From: Pseudomonas borbori
Lineage (GTDB): Bacteria > Pseudomonadota > Gammaproteobacteria > Pseudomonadales > Pseudomonadaceae
Reading direction: 5' to 3'
Assembly (NCBI RefSeq): GCF_900115555.1
Contig: NZ_FOWX01000011.1
Coordinates: forward strand, 62,001-126,000
Length of the DNA: 64,000 nt
Of this stretch, positions 18,940 to 27,644 are shown piece after piece. The position numbers and the translations under genes were made by a program. Positions within the stretch are counted from its first letter, which is position 1. The number at the start of each line of letters is the position of its first letter. The notes beneath the pieces were generated by a model. The model saw only the letters and a program-made list of their open reading frames with translations. It was not told the origin of the DNA and did not search any database.

Positions 18940-18967
18940 CTTGCAGCTTATGGCTTGCAGCTTGTCG
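18940..18967. repeat. Two 14-bp tandem copies of CTTGCAGCTT(A/G)T(G/C)G
   Basis: 18940-18953 and 18954-18967 are direct repeats differing at two positions, located just 3' of nasT. A stem (18970-18985, GGCGGC TTCA GCCGCC) then overlaps the nasT stop. The repeat has no obvious function; it resembles short slippage-type repeats seen between Pseudomonas genes. Confidence 0.5.
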
Positions 18968-18976
18968 CTGGCGGCT

Positions 18977-19555
18977 TCAGCCGCCCAACATATCGTGCAT
19001 GGCGATGATCTGTTCGGCGACCTGCAACAGCTTCTGCTGTCGGCTCATGGCCTGACGGCGCATCAGAGTGTAGGCCTCTTCCTCGTTGCAGCTTTTCATC
19101 TTCATCAGCAGGCCCTTGGCCAGTTCGATGCGTTTGCGCTCGGCAAGCTGCGCGTCGCGGGCCTGCAGTTGTGCGCGTAGCGCCTGATCGCTCTCGAAGC
19201 GGGCCATGGCCACATCGAGGATGGGTTGCAGGCGTTGGGCGTGGATGCCTTCGACGATATAGGCGCTGACTCCGGACTGGATGGCCTGGCGCATTACGCC
19301 CGGGTCGTGTTCGTCGGTGAACATGACGATTGGGCGCGGTTGGTCGCGGCTGACCAGCACCACTTGCTCCATCACGTCGCGGCTGGGGGATTCGGTGTCG
19401 ATCAGGATCACGTCGGGACGTACTGCCTCGACGCGTTCGGGCAGGTCGATGGTCAGCCCGGACTCGTCTATCACTTCGAAGCCGGCTTCGATCAGGGCGG
19501 TTTTCAGGCGGCCGACCTTCTTCGGGGTGTCGTTGATCAATAGGATGCGCAGCAT
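18977..19555 (-). CDS. nasT: NasT, ANTAR-domain nitrate antiterminator
   Basis: 192-residue response-regulator-like RNA-binding protein. The N-terminal receiver domain (LRILLINDTPKKVGRLKTAL, ILIDTESPSRDVMEQV, PIVMFTDEHDPGVM) has Asn-Asp in place of the usual acidic pair, so phosphorylation may not control it. The C-terminal ANTAR helix bundle (ERKRIELAKGLLMKMKSCNEEEAY) binds leader RNA. NasS holds NasT until nitrate binds; free NasT then prevents termination in assimilation leaders. ATG 19555 is chosen because CGGAG precedes it; the longer frame to 19681 overlaps nasS. 19 bases after nasS, same operon. Confidence 0.92.
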   Translation of the reverse strand: MLRILLINDTPKKVGRLKTALIEAGFEVIDESGLTIDLPERVEAVRPDVILIDTESPSRDVMEQVVLVSRDQPRPIVMFTDEHDPGVMRQAIQSGVSAYIVEGIHAQRLQPILDVAMARFESDQALRAQLQARDAQLAERKRIELAKGLLMKMKSCNEEEAYTLMRRQAMSRQQKLLQVAEQIIAMHDMLGG

Positions 19556-19574
19556 GGGGTGAATCTCCGGGCAA

Positions 19575-20786
19575 TTACAGGGCGACAGCGTCGCTGTCGG
19601 CCAAGGCGTGGAGGGTAAAGCTGCGGGCATAGCCAGCCGGATCTGAGCCATCCCAGGTCCTGCCATCGAGCAGCGTGGCACTGCGCTGTTCGGCCGGTAC
19701 CCTGATATTCAAAGCCTCCGCCGCTTGGCGGTAGAGGTCAAGCTGTTGCACCTGACGGGCGATAGCGTGGTAATCGGGATCGTCGCGCAGCAGGCCCCAG
19801 CGGCGGAACTGGGTCATGAACCACATGCCGTCGGAGATGTAGGGCATGTTGACTGCGCCGTCAGCGTGAAAGCGCAGCGGATGCGTATCCAGCCAGGCAT
19901 GACCGAGGCCGTCCTGATACTGACCGAGGAAGCGGGGCTGGATGGCGCTCAGTGGTGCATCCACATAGTCGCTGCCACTGAGCAGTTGCGCGGTGCTGCG
20001 CTTGTTCTCTTCATTCTCGTCAATGAAGCGGCTGGCCTCCAGCACGGCCATCACCAGGGCGCGCGCGGTATTGGGGTGTTGCTCGACAAAGGCGCGGGTA
20101 CAGCCGAGTACCTTTTCCGGATGGTCCGGCCAGATCGACTGGGTGGTGGCCAGGGTGAAACCGAGGTTCTCATCGACCGCCTGGGCGCACCAGGGCTCGC
20201 CGGCGCAGAAACCGTCGATGCGCCTGGCTTTGAGATGAGCGACCATTTGTGGTGGCGGCACCACTACGCTGTCGACATCGTGGAGTGGGTGAACTCCCTG
20301 GCTGGCGAGCCAGTAATACAGCCACATGGCATGGGTGCCGGTGGGCAGGGTCTGGGCGAAGGTCAGTCTTGCGCCTTTTTGGTGCGCGCGCAGATTCAGT
20401 GCGTCGCTTGTGGTCACCCCGGCGAATTGCAGGGCATGCGACAGGTTGATGCTCTGGCCGTTCTGGTTCAAGCCCATCAACACCGCCATATCGGTAGCAG
20501 GTGCACCACCAAGGCCGAGTTGTACGCCATAGATCAGGCCGTAGAGGCTGTGCGCCGCATCGAGTTCACCGCTGAGCAGTTTGTCGCGCAGGCTGGCCCA
20601 GGATGCCTGGCGCTGCAAATTGATGGTCAAACCATACTTCTCGGCAAACCCCTGAGTGGCGGCGACAATCACCGAGGCGGCATCGGTCAGGGCCATGAAG
20701 CCCAGATTCAGTATGCGTTTTTCCGGTGCCGAGCTGCCGGCAGCCCAAGCCTGTCTATCGATACGGCTATTTTCATCTTCGCTCAT
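19575..20786 (-). CDS. nasS: NasS, cytoplasmic nitrate sensor
   Basis: 403-residue NrtA-like protein without a signal peptide (it starts MSEDENSRIDRQAWAAG), as expected for the cytosolic sensor NasS rather than a periplasmic binding protein. Family blocks: LNLGFMALTDAASVIVAATQG, LSGELDAAHSLYGLIYG, VVPPPQMVAHLKARRIDGFCAGEPWCAQ and MWFMTQFRRWGLLRDD, parallel to the local nrtA. It binds nitrate/nitrite and releases NasT. Its gene has its own leader with an ANTAR-like hairpin and terminator. Confidence 0.92.
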   Translation of the reverse strand: MSEDENSRIDRQAWAAGSSAPEKRILNLGFMALTDAASVIVAATQGFAEKYGLTINLQRQASWASLRDKLLSGELDAAHSLYGLIYGVQLGLGGAPATDMAVLMGLNQNGQSINLSHALQFAGVTTSDALNLRAHQKGARLTFAQTLPTGTHAMWLYYWLASQGVHPLHDVDSVVVPPPQMVAHLKARRIDGFCAGEPWCAQAVDENLGFTLATTQSIWPDHPEKVLGCTRAFVEQHPNTARALVMAVLEASRFIDENEENKRSTAQLLSGSDYVDAPLSAIQPRFLGQYQDGLGHAWLDTHPLRFHADGAVNMPYISDGMWFMTQFRRWGLLRDDPDYHAIARQVQQLDLYRQAAEALNIRVPAEQRSATLLDGRTWDGSDPAGYARSFTLHALADSDAVAL

Positions 20787-20808
20787 GGCGCTTTTCCCAG
20801 ATCAACAC

Positions 20809-20858
20809 AAAAAGATGCCGCGCCAATGCTTGAATGACCCAGCGATTGGCGCAACACC
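20809..20858 (-). terminator. Leader terminator upstream of nasS
   Basis: Minus strand: a 14-bp stem with wobble pairs formed by 20845-20858 and 20814-20827 (core GCGCCAAT/ATTGGCGC), with a 17-base loop, then TTTTT (20813-20809). It stands 23 bases before the nasS ATG, inside its 5' leader. This predicts attenuation of the sensor operon itself. Confidence 0.65.
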
Positions 20859-20874
20859 ATTGTCTATCAAGCCG

Positions 20875-20909
20875 CTTCCGCCGTTGGAAGGGTTCTGTTG
20901 TCAGGAACC
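20875..20909 (-). promoter_or_regulatory. ANTAR-like hairpin(s) in the nasS leader
   Basis: Minus-strand CTTCC AACGGC GGAAG (20875-20890) is a perfect 5-bp stem with exactly the same AACGGC hexaloop as the nrtA leader. Directly upstream, 20891-20909 can form a second stem (GGTTC/GAACC). The shared loop followed by a terminator supports NasT control of its own operon. Confidence 0.6.
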
Positions 20910-20910
20910 A

Positions 20911-20926
20911 AGCAAGTGGTATGCCA
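20911..20926 (-). promoter_or_regulatory. Possible sigma-54 promoter for nasST
   Basis: Minus-strand TGGCATA CCAC TTGCT has the invariant GG/GC pair with correct spacing and two mismatches to consensus. The predicted start (~20900) would fall inside the upstream leader stem at 20891-20909, so either that stem or this promoter is fortuitous. The proximal AACGGC hairpin would still be transcribed. Confidence 0.45.
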
Positions 20927-20986
20927 CTACGCAATAGGGCGGCGGAACCATGGCTGGCGCAATAGTGGCAGTGTGGCGGGTTTGAC

Positions 20987-21196
20987 TCAGCGCTCAAGCA
21001 TTTGCTTGATGTTGCCTTGCGGGATCTGCTGCTTGCGGCCCTCGCTGTCGGTGAATTCGATCATTCCAGTGTCTTTGTCCAGGTGAGGCTTGCCATCGCT
21101 GGTCAGCATCTGGCCATCGGTGGTGGTGATGATGTATTCGCTGCTGCAGCCTGCCAGGGTGAAAGCGCACAGAGCTGCGATTAGCCAGTTTTTCAT
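20987..21196 (-). CDS. YgdI/YgdR (DUF903) family lipoprotein
   Basis: 69-residue small lipoprotein. The signal peptide MKNWLIAALCAFTLAGC ends in a lipobox. The mature part (SEYIITTTDGQMLTSDGKPHLD, then GMIEFTDSEGRKQQIP) matches the short beta-rich DUF903 fold of enterobacterial YgdI/YgdR, whose function is unknown. A strong ribosome site (AGGAGAAATGC) precedes the ATG. It lies downstream of acnB behind that gene's terminator, so it is probably transcribed on its own. Confidence 0.85.
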   Translation of the reverse strand: MKNWLIAALCAFTLAGCSSEYIITTTDGQMLTSDGKPHLDKDTGMIEFTDSEGRKQQIPQGNIKQMLER

Positions 21197-21280
21197 GCAT
21201 TTCTCCTGATGCCGTAAGTGTGTTCGTTGATATTCCTATTGAAAAGGTAGCTGCTGGGTATTCGCCTGCAAGAGCTTCAG

Positions 21281-21309
21281 AAAAGAAAAAGCCCCGCACT
21301 GGGCGGGGC
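21281..21309 (-). terminator. acnB intrinsic terminator
   Basis: GCCCCGC (21291-21297) pairs with GCGGGGC (21303-21309), followed on the minus strand by TTTTTCTTTT (21290-21281). It begins 20 bases beyond the acnB stop. Confidence 0.9.
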
Positions 21310-21329
21310 TCTTCTGACGCGGGTAACGC

Positions 21330-23939
21330 TTAGGCTTGAACGACCGGGATCTGGGCGTTGGCCGCGGCTTCACGGAACTCGGCGATCTGGTCGAAACTCA
21401 GGTAGCGGTAGACGTCCGCTGCCATGGTGTCGATTTCCTTGGCGTAGACCATGTACTCCTCGACGGTCGGCAGGCGACCGAGGATCGAAGCTACCGCGGC
21501 CAACTCGGCCGAAGCCAGGTAGACGTTGGCGCCATCGCCCAGACGGTTGGGGAAGTTACGGGTCGAGGTCGAGACCACGGTGGCGTTCGCCTCAACGCGT
21601 GCCTGGTTACCCATGCACAGCGAGCAGCCCGGCATTTCCATGCGCGCGCCGGCTTTGCCGTAGATGCCGTAGTAGCCTTCTTCGGTCAGCTGATGCTGGT
21701 CCATCTTGGTCGGCGGCGACAGCCACAGACGAGTCGGCAGAGTGCCTTCGACTTTTTCCAGCAACTTGCCGGCCGCGCGGAAGTGACCGATGTTGGTCAT
21801 GCACGAGCCGATAAAGACTTCGTCGATCTTCTCGCCCTGAACCGAGGACAGCAGACGGGCGTCGTCCGGATCGTTCGGTGCGCAGAGCACCGGCTCGTTG
21901 ATCTCGGCCAGGTCGATTTCGATGACTTCGGCGTACTCGGCGTCCTTGTCGGCTTCCATCAGTTGCGGATCGGCCAGCCAGGCTTCCATCGCCTGGGCGC
22001 GACGTTCCATGGTGCGGGCATCGCCGTAGCCTTCGCTGATCATCCAGCGCAGCAGGGTGATGTTCGAGCGCAGGTACTCGGCGATGGCCTGTTCCGGCAG
22101 CTTGATGGTGCAACCCGCAGCGGAGCGCTCGGCAGAGGCGTCGGACAGCTCGAAAGCCTGCTCCACGGTCAGCTCGTCCAGGCCTTCGATCTCGAGGATG
22201 CGGCCGGAGAAGATGTTCTTCTTGCCTTTCTTCTCGACGGTCAGCAGGCCTTTCTGGATGGCCACGTAAGGGATGGCATGCACCAGGTCACGCAGGGTGA
22301 TGCCCGGTTGCAGTTTGCCCTTGAAGCGCACCAGTACCGACTCCGGCATGTCCAGCGGCATTACGCCAGTGGCAGCGGCGAAGGCGACCAGGCCGGAACC
22401 GGCCGGGAAGGAGATGCCGATCGGGAAGCGGGTATGCGAGTCGCCACCGGTGCCGACGGTGTCCGGCAGCAGCATGCGGTTCAGCCAGCTGTGGATGATG
22501 CCGTCGCCAGGACGCAGGGACACGCCGCCACGGGTGCGGATGAAGTCCGGCAGGGTGTGGTGGGTGGTGACGTCGATTGGCTTCGGGTACGCGGCGGTGT
22601 GGCAGAACGACTGCATTACCAGGTCGGCGGAGAAGCCCAGGCAAGCCAGGTCTTTCAGCTCGTCGCGGGTCATCGGGCCGGTGGTGTCCTGGGAACCGAC
22701 GGTGGTCATCTTCGGTTCGCAGTAGGTGCCAGGGCGCACGCCTTGACCTTCCGCCAGACCGCAAGCCTTGCCGACCATCTTCTGCGCCAGGGTGAAACCC
22801 TTGGTGCTGGCGGCGGGTGGCTCAGGCAGTTTGAACAGATCGGTTGGGCCCAGGCCCAGTTCGGCACGGGCTTTGTCGGTCAGGCCGCGGCCGATGATCA
22901 GCGGGATGCGGCCGCCGGCACGGACTTCGTCGAGCAGGACCGGGGTCTTCATTTCGAAGGTGGCCAGCACCTCGTCGGTGCCGTGCTTGCAGACTTTGCC
23001 AGCATGCGGGTACAGGTCGATCACGTCGCCCATATGCATGTTGGAAACGTCGAATTCGATTGGCAGGGCGCCGGCATCTTCCATGGTGTTGTAGAAGATC
23101 GGCGCAATCTTGCTGCCGAAGCAGAAACCACCAGCGCGCTTGTTCGGCACGTTGGGGATGTCGTCGCCGAAGAACCACAGCACCGAGTTGGTGGCGGATT
23201 TACGCGAGGAGCCAGTGCCGACCACGTCGCCGACGTAGGCAATCGGGAAGCCTTGGCCGCGCATGGCTTCGATCTGCTTCATCGGGCCGGTTACGCCTTG
23301 CTCGTCCGGCACGATGCCGTCACGGGCCATTTTCAGCATGGCCAGGGCGTGCAGCGGGATATCCGGGCGCGACCAGGCGTCTGGAGCCGGCGACAGGTCG
23401 TCGGTGTTGGTTTCGCCGGTGACCTTGAATACGCGCAGGCTGATCTTGTCGGCCAGGGTCGGGCGGTTCTTGAACCACTCGCCGTCAGCCCAGGATTGCA
23501 GCACGCCTTTGGCGTGAACGTTGCCGTTCTTGGCTTTTTCCGCGACGTCGTGGAAGGCATCGAACATCAGCAGGGTGTGCTTCAGTTGCTCGGCAGTCAC
23601 GCCAGCCAGTTCGCTGTCGTCGAGCAGCTCGACCAGGGTGGCGATGTTGTAACCGCCTTGCATGGTGCCGAGCAGTTCGACGGCGTGTTGCTTGCTGATC
23701 AGTGGGGAAGTGACTTCGCCTTTGGCAACGGCAGAGAGGAAACCGGCCTTGACGTAGGCGGCTTCGTCGACGCCTGGCGGCACGCGGTTGGTGATCAGGT
23801 CGAGGAGAACGGCTTCTTCACCGGCCGGCGGGTTTTTCAGCAGCTCGATCAGGCCTGCGGTTTGTTCGGCGTTCAGCGGCTGGGGCACGATACCCTGAGC
23901 GGCACGCTCTGCTACATGTTTGCGATAGGCTTCAAGCAC
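21330..23939 (-). CDS. acnB: Aconitate hydratase B
   Basis: 869-residue bifunctional aconitase B / 2-methylisocitrate dehydratase of the TCA cycle. It has an N-terminal HEAT-like domain ([30 protein letters not shown]), a swivelling domain ([22 protein letters not shown]) and the [4Fe-4S] domain with ligand cysteines in [24 protein letters not shown] and [18 protein letters not shown] at 23939 is chosen as start because it gives the conserved [10 protein letters not shown]-terminus and GAGG lies 9 bases upstream; ATG 23954 would be non-canonical. It is a major Fe-S enzyme and so a likely client of the suf system in this window. Confidence 0.95.
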   Translation of the reverse strand: MLEAYRKHVAERAAQGIVPQPLNAEQTAGLIELLKNPPAGEEAVLLDLITNRVPPGVDEAAYVKAGFLSAVAKGEVTSPLISKQHAVELLGTMQGGYNIATLVELLDDSELAGVTAEQLKHTLLMFDAFHDVAEKAKNGNVHAKGVLQSWADGEWFKNRPTLADKISLRVFKVTGETNTDDLSPAPDAWSRPDIPLHALAMLKMARDGIVPDEQGVTGPMKQIEAMRGQGFPIAYVGDVVGTGSSRKSATNSVLWFFGDDIPNVPNKRAGGFCFGSKIAPIFYNTMEDAGALPIEFDVSNMHMGDVIDLYPHAGKVCKHGTDEVLATFEMKTPVLLDEVRAGGRIPLIIGRGLTDKARAELGLGPTDLFKLPEPPAASTKGFTLAQKMVGKACGLAEGQGVRPGTYCEPKMTTVGSQDTTGPMTRDELKDLACLGFSADLVMQSFCHTAAYPKPIDVTTHHTLPDFIRTRGGVSLRPGDGIIHSWLNRMLLPDTVGTGGDSHTRFPIGISFPAGSGLVAFAAATGVMPLDMPESVLVRFKGKLQPGITLRDLVHAIPYVAIQKGLLTVEKKGKKNIFSGRILEIEGLDELTVEQAFELSDASAERSAAGCTIKLPEQAIAEYLRSNITLLRWMISEGYGDARTMERRAQAMEAWLADPQLMEADKDAEYAEVIEIDLAEINEPVLCAPNDPDDARLLSSVQGEKIDEVFIGSCMTNIGHFRAAGKLLEKVEGTLPTRLWLSPPTKMDQHQLTEEGYYGIYGKAGARMEMPGCSLCMGNQARVEANATVVSTSTRNFPNRLGDGANVYLASAELAAVASILGRLPTVEEYMVYAKEIDTMAADVYRYLSFDQIAEFREAAANAQIPVVQA

Positions 23940-24058
23940 AGTTATTACCCTCATCAGTGGTCCCAAAGGGTTGTCCGGGACGCGATCCAGAAAACCCTGA
24001 ACCAGGCGCTTCGTGGCGTTGTGGGCCGCTCAGCCGAGGTTTCAGGGGTTTCTTTGCA

Positions 24059-24197
24059 GAAGCTGTTTTCAAAGTTTTACGCCGGCAGGACGGCTTGATG
24101 AGGGCTGGCGCAGACACTTGAAAGGGCGTTCCAGGTGCCTGTGCCAACATCGTACCTGCAGGATCTACTGTGCTCGTGACGCTTTGAAAACAGCTTC
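24059..24197. repeat. 16-bp inverted repeat enclosing 107 bp upstream of acnB
   Basis: GAAGCTGTTTTCAAAG (24059-24074) is exactly complementary to 24182-24197. The enclosed 107 bases show no gene. It lies 120-258 bases before the acnB start, in a 551-base gap (23940-24490) with no other recognised feature apart from a small CTAAC/GTTAG repeat near 24451-24474. It could be a long leader stem in acnB mRNA or a relic mobile element. Confidence 0.6.
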
Positions 24198-24490
24198 CAA
24201 CGGACATTGGCGCCTATAAAAGGCGGGCCGATTCTACTGGAAAGCTCGGATAAAGTTAAGCTAAAGCCCCGCGGCGCGCAGGCCGGGCAAATATCCGGTT
24301 TAAGACGGACAGGTGCTGGGAAAATCGGCGAAAAGCTTGATTTTCATGCGGTTAGGACGCTTGTCCGGCCTTTTGTCCATGCCGCAGCCAGGCGCGCGGT
24401 AGTGTCCAGTCAGCCCGTCGACAAGGGTGAACTGACTTAGACAAAGGGCTAACATGCCAGCCTTTCCGTTAGCATGTACCCATCTTCGCC

Positions 24491-24967
24491 ATGCCCAACC
24501 AGCGCATCAAAACCCCATGTGTCGGCCTCTGCTCCACTGTCTATGGTGACCTGGTGTGCCGTGGCTGCAAGCGCTTTCACCATGAGGTGATCAGTTGGAA
24601 CGGCTATAGCGACGAGGAAAAATACGCAGTCTGGCTGCGCCTCGAGGTGCTGCTGGTGCAAGTGATGACGGCAAAGCTGGAGGTCTTCGATGACGCGCGC
24701 CTGCGCTGCCAGTTGGAGCGGCGGGGGATTCGTTTCGTGCCGCGGCAGTCGCCTTATTGCTGGGCCTACCAACTGATTGCCCGTGGTGCACGAGCGATCA
24801 ACCAGCTGCAAGCCTACGGTATTGTGTTGTTGCCCGAGTTTCGCGACTGGACCTTGCCAGAGTTGCGTGATGCCATCGATCGCGAGTTTTTCCTGCTCTC
24901 CGAGGCCCATTACGAGCGCTATATCGCGCCGAAATTCATGCGTGAGGGCTTGTTGCCTCGCCTCTGA
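24491..24967 (+). CDS. DUF1289 domain protein
   Basis: 158-residue protein whose N-terminus carries the DUF1289 signature: TPCVGLCSTVYGDLVCRGCKRFHHE, four cysteines probably binding a metal or cluster. The remaining ~110 residues are a soluble helical domain (DEEKYAVWLRLEVLLVQVM, FRDWTLPELRDAIDREFFLLSEAHYERY). From memory, acnB is followed by a DUF1289 gene (PA1788) in P. aeruginosa as well. Ribosome site is weak, so the start is by homology. Function unknown. Confidence 0.82.
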   Translation: MPNQRIKTPCVGLCSTVYGDLVCRGCKRFHHEVISWNGYSDEEKYAVWLRLEVLLVQVMTAKLEVFDDARLRCQLERRGIRFVPRQSPYCWAYQLIARGARAINQLQAYGIVLLPEFRDWTLPELRDAIDREFFLLSEAHYERYIAPKFMREGLLPRL

Positions 24968-25313
24968 TTAATCGTATGCAGCCAAAGGCGCCGTCTCTAC
25001 CGCTGGTTCGTGCGGGCAGTCTGGCCCGGTGCAGGCCGGAATGCCTCGGTGATCCTGATCGATGGAGCGTGCCGGGTCGGGGGGAATGGGCTTGCCATAT
25101 TGGCCTGGGCGATTGTCTCCCTTCTTTCTCGAACTGGCTGGAAGTGGCCCGAAATGCTGCTGCGTGCTGGCATGTATTAGGGCCACCTTCGGCGTCGCTG
25201 CTCAGTCGATACTCCTGTAGAACGCTCTGGTGAGCACCGTCAGGCGCTGCCTTGATAGGCTTTTCCGCAGGCAGCCTTTCGGCTAATGTGGCGCCCCCGC
25301 CTAGGAGTCATCA
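24968..25313. other. Intergenic region, nothing recognised
   Basis: 346 bases between the DUF1289 gene and the next small gene. The overlapping frames lack ribosome sites and family motifs. No strong hairpin or promoter was identified. Confidence 0.4.
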
Positions 25314-25616
25314 ATGCCGCGTTCTGCCTGGTCCTTGTACGCCTATCAACTGATCGAACCGGATGAGCAGCTTGACCTGTTCGCCTGTCGTGAGGTGCGC
25401 GTGCATCTGGTCGCGCGTCAGCTCGAGTTGGGTGGCTTTGCCGATCGTACTTTGTGCGGTGGGTTGTTGCCGGCGCAGCCGCTCTGGCGCGAGCTGGACA
25501 AGACCAGGCTGCGCGACGCGCGCCTGTGTTCGGCATGCCGTACTACCCTCGACGCGCATCGCCGTGGGCAGCGGTCGCTCTGGCCTGAGCATCCCGCTTG
25601 CTATGACCGCCGCTGA
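25314..25616 (+). CDS. Small cysteine-containing protein of unknown function
   Basis: 100 residues; family not recognised. ATG 25314 has TAGGAG 7 bases upstream, which supports expression. The protein starts MPRSAWSLYAYQLIEPDEQLDLFACREVRVH and ends with a CxxC plus further Cys/His residues (RLCSACRTTLDAHRRGQ, HPACYDRR), suggesting a small zinc-binding domain. No signal or TM segment. The next gene is 190 bases away, so it is probably monocistronic. Confidence 0.6.
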   Translation: MPRSAWSLYAYQLIEPDEQLDLFACREVRVHLVARQLELGGFADRTLCGGLLPAQPLWRELDKTRLRDARLCSACRTTLDAHRRGQRSLWPEHPACYDRR

Positions 25617-25806
25617 CGTTGCGTGGTGCGCCTTGCCGTGAGCACCTGGATACGGCTAGGCGCGACGGCGTTCGATATTTCACCGGCTGAGCGGTTGTGA
25701 GATCACTTTCGTCTTGCTGTGCCCAATCTCGGCACATTGGATATTTTCACAACCGATGTACAATTACCCGGTTATTTGTCAGCCATTTTTTGTCAGGGAT
25801 TTCCGG

Positions 25807-26763
25807 ATGTTGCCGCGCCTTTCTATAGTCGCCCGTTGCTTGCCGCTTTGCGCGTTGCTCGGCGCCAGCTCAGTCTCTGCCATGGAGTTGCCTTTGCCGC
25901 CGCCCGGCGAGGATATTGTCGGTCAGGTGCAGGTGATCAAGGCCAGGTACGAAGATACCTTTGCCGATCTTGGCGTGGCCAACGATCTGGGTTATCTGGA
26001 AATGATCGCGGCTAACCCCGGGGTTGATGCCTGGCTGCCGGGTGAGGGTACGGAAATCATCCTGCCCACGCGTTTCATTCTGCCTTCCGGGCCGCGCGAG
26101 GGGATTGTGATCAACCTTGCCGAGTACCGCATGTATTACTTCCCGAAAGGGCAGGACGTGGTGCACACCTATCCCCTGGGTATTGGTCGCGAAGGCTGGA
26201 GCTCTCCGGTGACCGATGCGCGTATCACGGCTAAAACGCCGAACCCGGGCTGGACTCCACCGAAGTCGATCCTCGAAGAGCACGCTGCCGATGGCGATCC
26301 GCTGCCGGCTTATGTGCCGCCTGGGCCGAATAACCCGCTGGGACCCTACAAGATGTCATTGTCGACCCCCGGTTACCTGATCCATGGCACGAATAAGAAA
26401 TTCGGTATCGGTATGCGCGTCAGCCACGGCTGTTTCCGTATGCTCAACCATAACGTGCTGCAATTGGCCGACATGGTGCCGGTCGGCACGCCTGTGCGGA
26501 TCATCAACGAGCCATACAAATTTGGCTTGAGCAACGGCAAGGTGTACCTGGAGGCGCATGCGCCGCTTGACGACACAGGCGAGTCCTCCATCGTTGACAG
26601 GCATGCGGCGGTTATCAATGCGCTACTCAAGCGCGAAGAGCTGGGCGGTCTGCGACTGGATTGGGATATGGTGCGCGAAGTGGTGGCCGCTGAAGATGGA
26701 CTGCCGGTGTCTATTGCCGAATCGGGCGTGACCGTAGCCGCTAGTGGCGTCGACGATATCTGA
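25807..26763 (+). CDS. L,D-transpeptidase (YkuD, ErfK/YbiS family)
   Basis: 318-residue periplasmic cell-wall enzyme. The signal peptide is MLPRLSIVARCLPLCALLGASSVSAME. The YkuD domain follows, with GIVINLAEYRMYYFPKG and the catalytic motif HGTNKKFGIGMRVSHGCFRM carrying the nucleophile cysteine and two histidines. Such enzymes form 3-3 peptidoglycan crosslinks or attach the Braun-type lipoprotein to peptidoglycan, and oprI lies directly downstream on the other strand, an attractive substrate. ATG 25807 is preferred over an open frame to 25714, because it begins the signal peptide and has AGGG upstream. Confidence 0.9.
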   Translation: MLPRLSIVARCLPLCALLGASSVSAMELPLPPPGEDIVGQVQVIKARYEDTFADLGVANDLGYLEMIAANPGVDAWLPGEGTEIILPTRFILPSGPREGIVINLAEYRMYYFPKGQDVVHTYPLGIGREGWSSPVTDARITAKTPNPGWTPPKSILEEHAADGDPLPAYVPPGPNNPLGPYKMSLSTPGYLIHGTNKKFGIGMRVSHGCFRMLNHNVLQLADMVPVGTPVRIINEPYKFGLSNGKVYLEAHAPLDDTGESSIVDRHAAVINALLKREELGGLRLDWDMVREVVAAEDGLPVSIAESGVTVAASGVDDI

Positions 26764-26781
26764 TTGCCGGAAACCGACCAG

Positions 26782-26814
26782 AAACCGCTGCGCGGAAACG
26801 CCGGCGGTTTTTTT
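26782..26814 (+). terminator. Terminator after the L,D-transpeptidase gene
   Basis: AAACCGC (26782-26788) pairs with GCGGTTT (26804-26810), followed by a 7-base T run (26808-26814). Located ~20 bases after the stop codon. Confidence 0.8.
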
Positions 26815-26840
26815 ATGGGTGCGCCCGGCCGGGCCACCAT

Positions 26841-26870
26841 AAAAAAGCCGATCCTGTTAAGGGATCGGCT
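26841..26870 (-). terminator. oprI terminator
   Basis: Minus strand: AGCCGATCC/GGATCGGCT stem (26846-26854 with 26862-26870) and a TTTTTT tract (26846-26841). Starts about 21 bases after the oprI stop. Confidence 0.9.
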
Positions 26871-26891
26871 TTAGTTAGCCTTTTAGGGCTA

Positions 26892-27143
26892 TTACTTGCG
26901 GCTGGCTTTTTCCAGCATACGCAGAGCGCGCTCATTGGCTTCGTCAGCAGTTTGCTGAGCCTTCTGAGCAGCTGCCATAGCGTCGTCAGCCTTGCGATAG
27001 GCTTCATCGGCACGGGCTTGAGCACGAGCAGCAGCGTCTTCGGTAGCGGTCAGACGTGCTTCGGTTTCTTTGGACATGCTGCTGCAACCGGTAGCCAGAA
27101 CAGCGGCCAAAGCCAGAGCAGAGAATTTCAAAACATTGTTCAT
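26892..27143 (-). CDS. oprI: OprI, major outer-membrane (murein) lipoprotein
   Basis: 83-residue Lpp-like lipoprotein. Signal peptide [20 protein letters not shown] with lipobox ATGC, then a continuous alpha-helical heptad region ([25 protein letters not shown]) as in trimeric coiled-coil Lpp, and a C-terminal RMLEKASRK ending in lysine, the residue that can be linked to peptidoglycan. Very abundant in pseudomonads. Strong ribosome site AAGGGG and a strong terminator are consistent with that. Confidence 0.95.
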
Positions 27144-27644
27144 CGTGTTCCCCTTGAGGTGGAGTTATCCATAAAAGCAATTTCCAGACAGTAGGAAATT
27201 AGCCGGCGTACATACTACCCATAACTTTTAGTAAGTAAATGTAGGCGGTGCAAGCGCAGCATGTTTTTTTCATGTTGGCCGAGGACGTAGTGTCAAGTTG
27301 TGCTGCGCTGTATGAAAAACATACGGTTTTCGTTGTTTCTGCAGCCTCGCGGAGTTTGCTGCTATAACACGTCACGCCATCGCGACGGCGGTGAAGCCGC
27401 TGACCCGGGGCGGACTTGCTGCGAAAGTCTGGATGTCAGCTGCTTTTTTGTCGAGACGGTTAAAGGGGGGGCTTGCTGCGGTTGTTGCAAACAGGGCGTC
27501 CGGGCAGTCGTGGCAAGCGCTGGATTTCATCCTGCGCATCGGGCTTGAGTGAGCGGCATTGCGTTGGGGCCGGGGTGTGGCTGCGCGAGCATGCGCTGCA
27601 GTTCAGCATGATCGATAGGCACAAGAATTAATGGAGGTTGACAG
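27144..27644. other. oprI promoter region and gap before the GntP permease
   Basis: 501 bases with no convincing gene; a plus-strand frame 27300-27548 is Cys-rich but has no family or ribosome site. On the minus strand TTGCAC (27248-27253) and TAAAAG (27225-27230) with a 17-base spacer are a fair promoter for oprI. Small inverted repeats occur at 27310-27324 (GTATG-N5-CATAC). Confidence 0.45.

Noticed and set aside
21336-24098. 920-codon plus-strand open frame antisense to acnB
   Set aside because: Shadow of acnB in high-GC codon usage; no family features.
27300-27548. Plus-strand frame of 82 codons, cysteine-rich (CCGCC motif)
   Set aside because: No ribosome site, no family match and low-complexity composition; lies in the oprI promoter gap.
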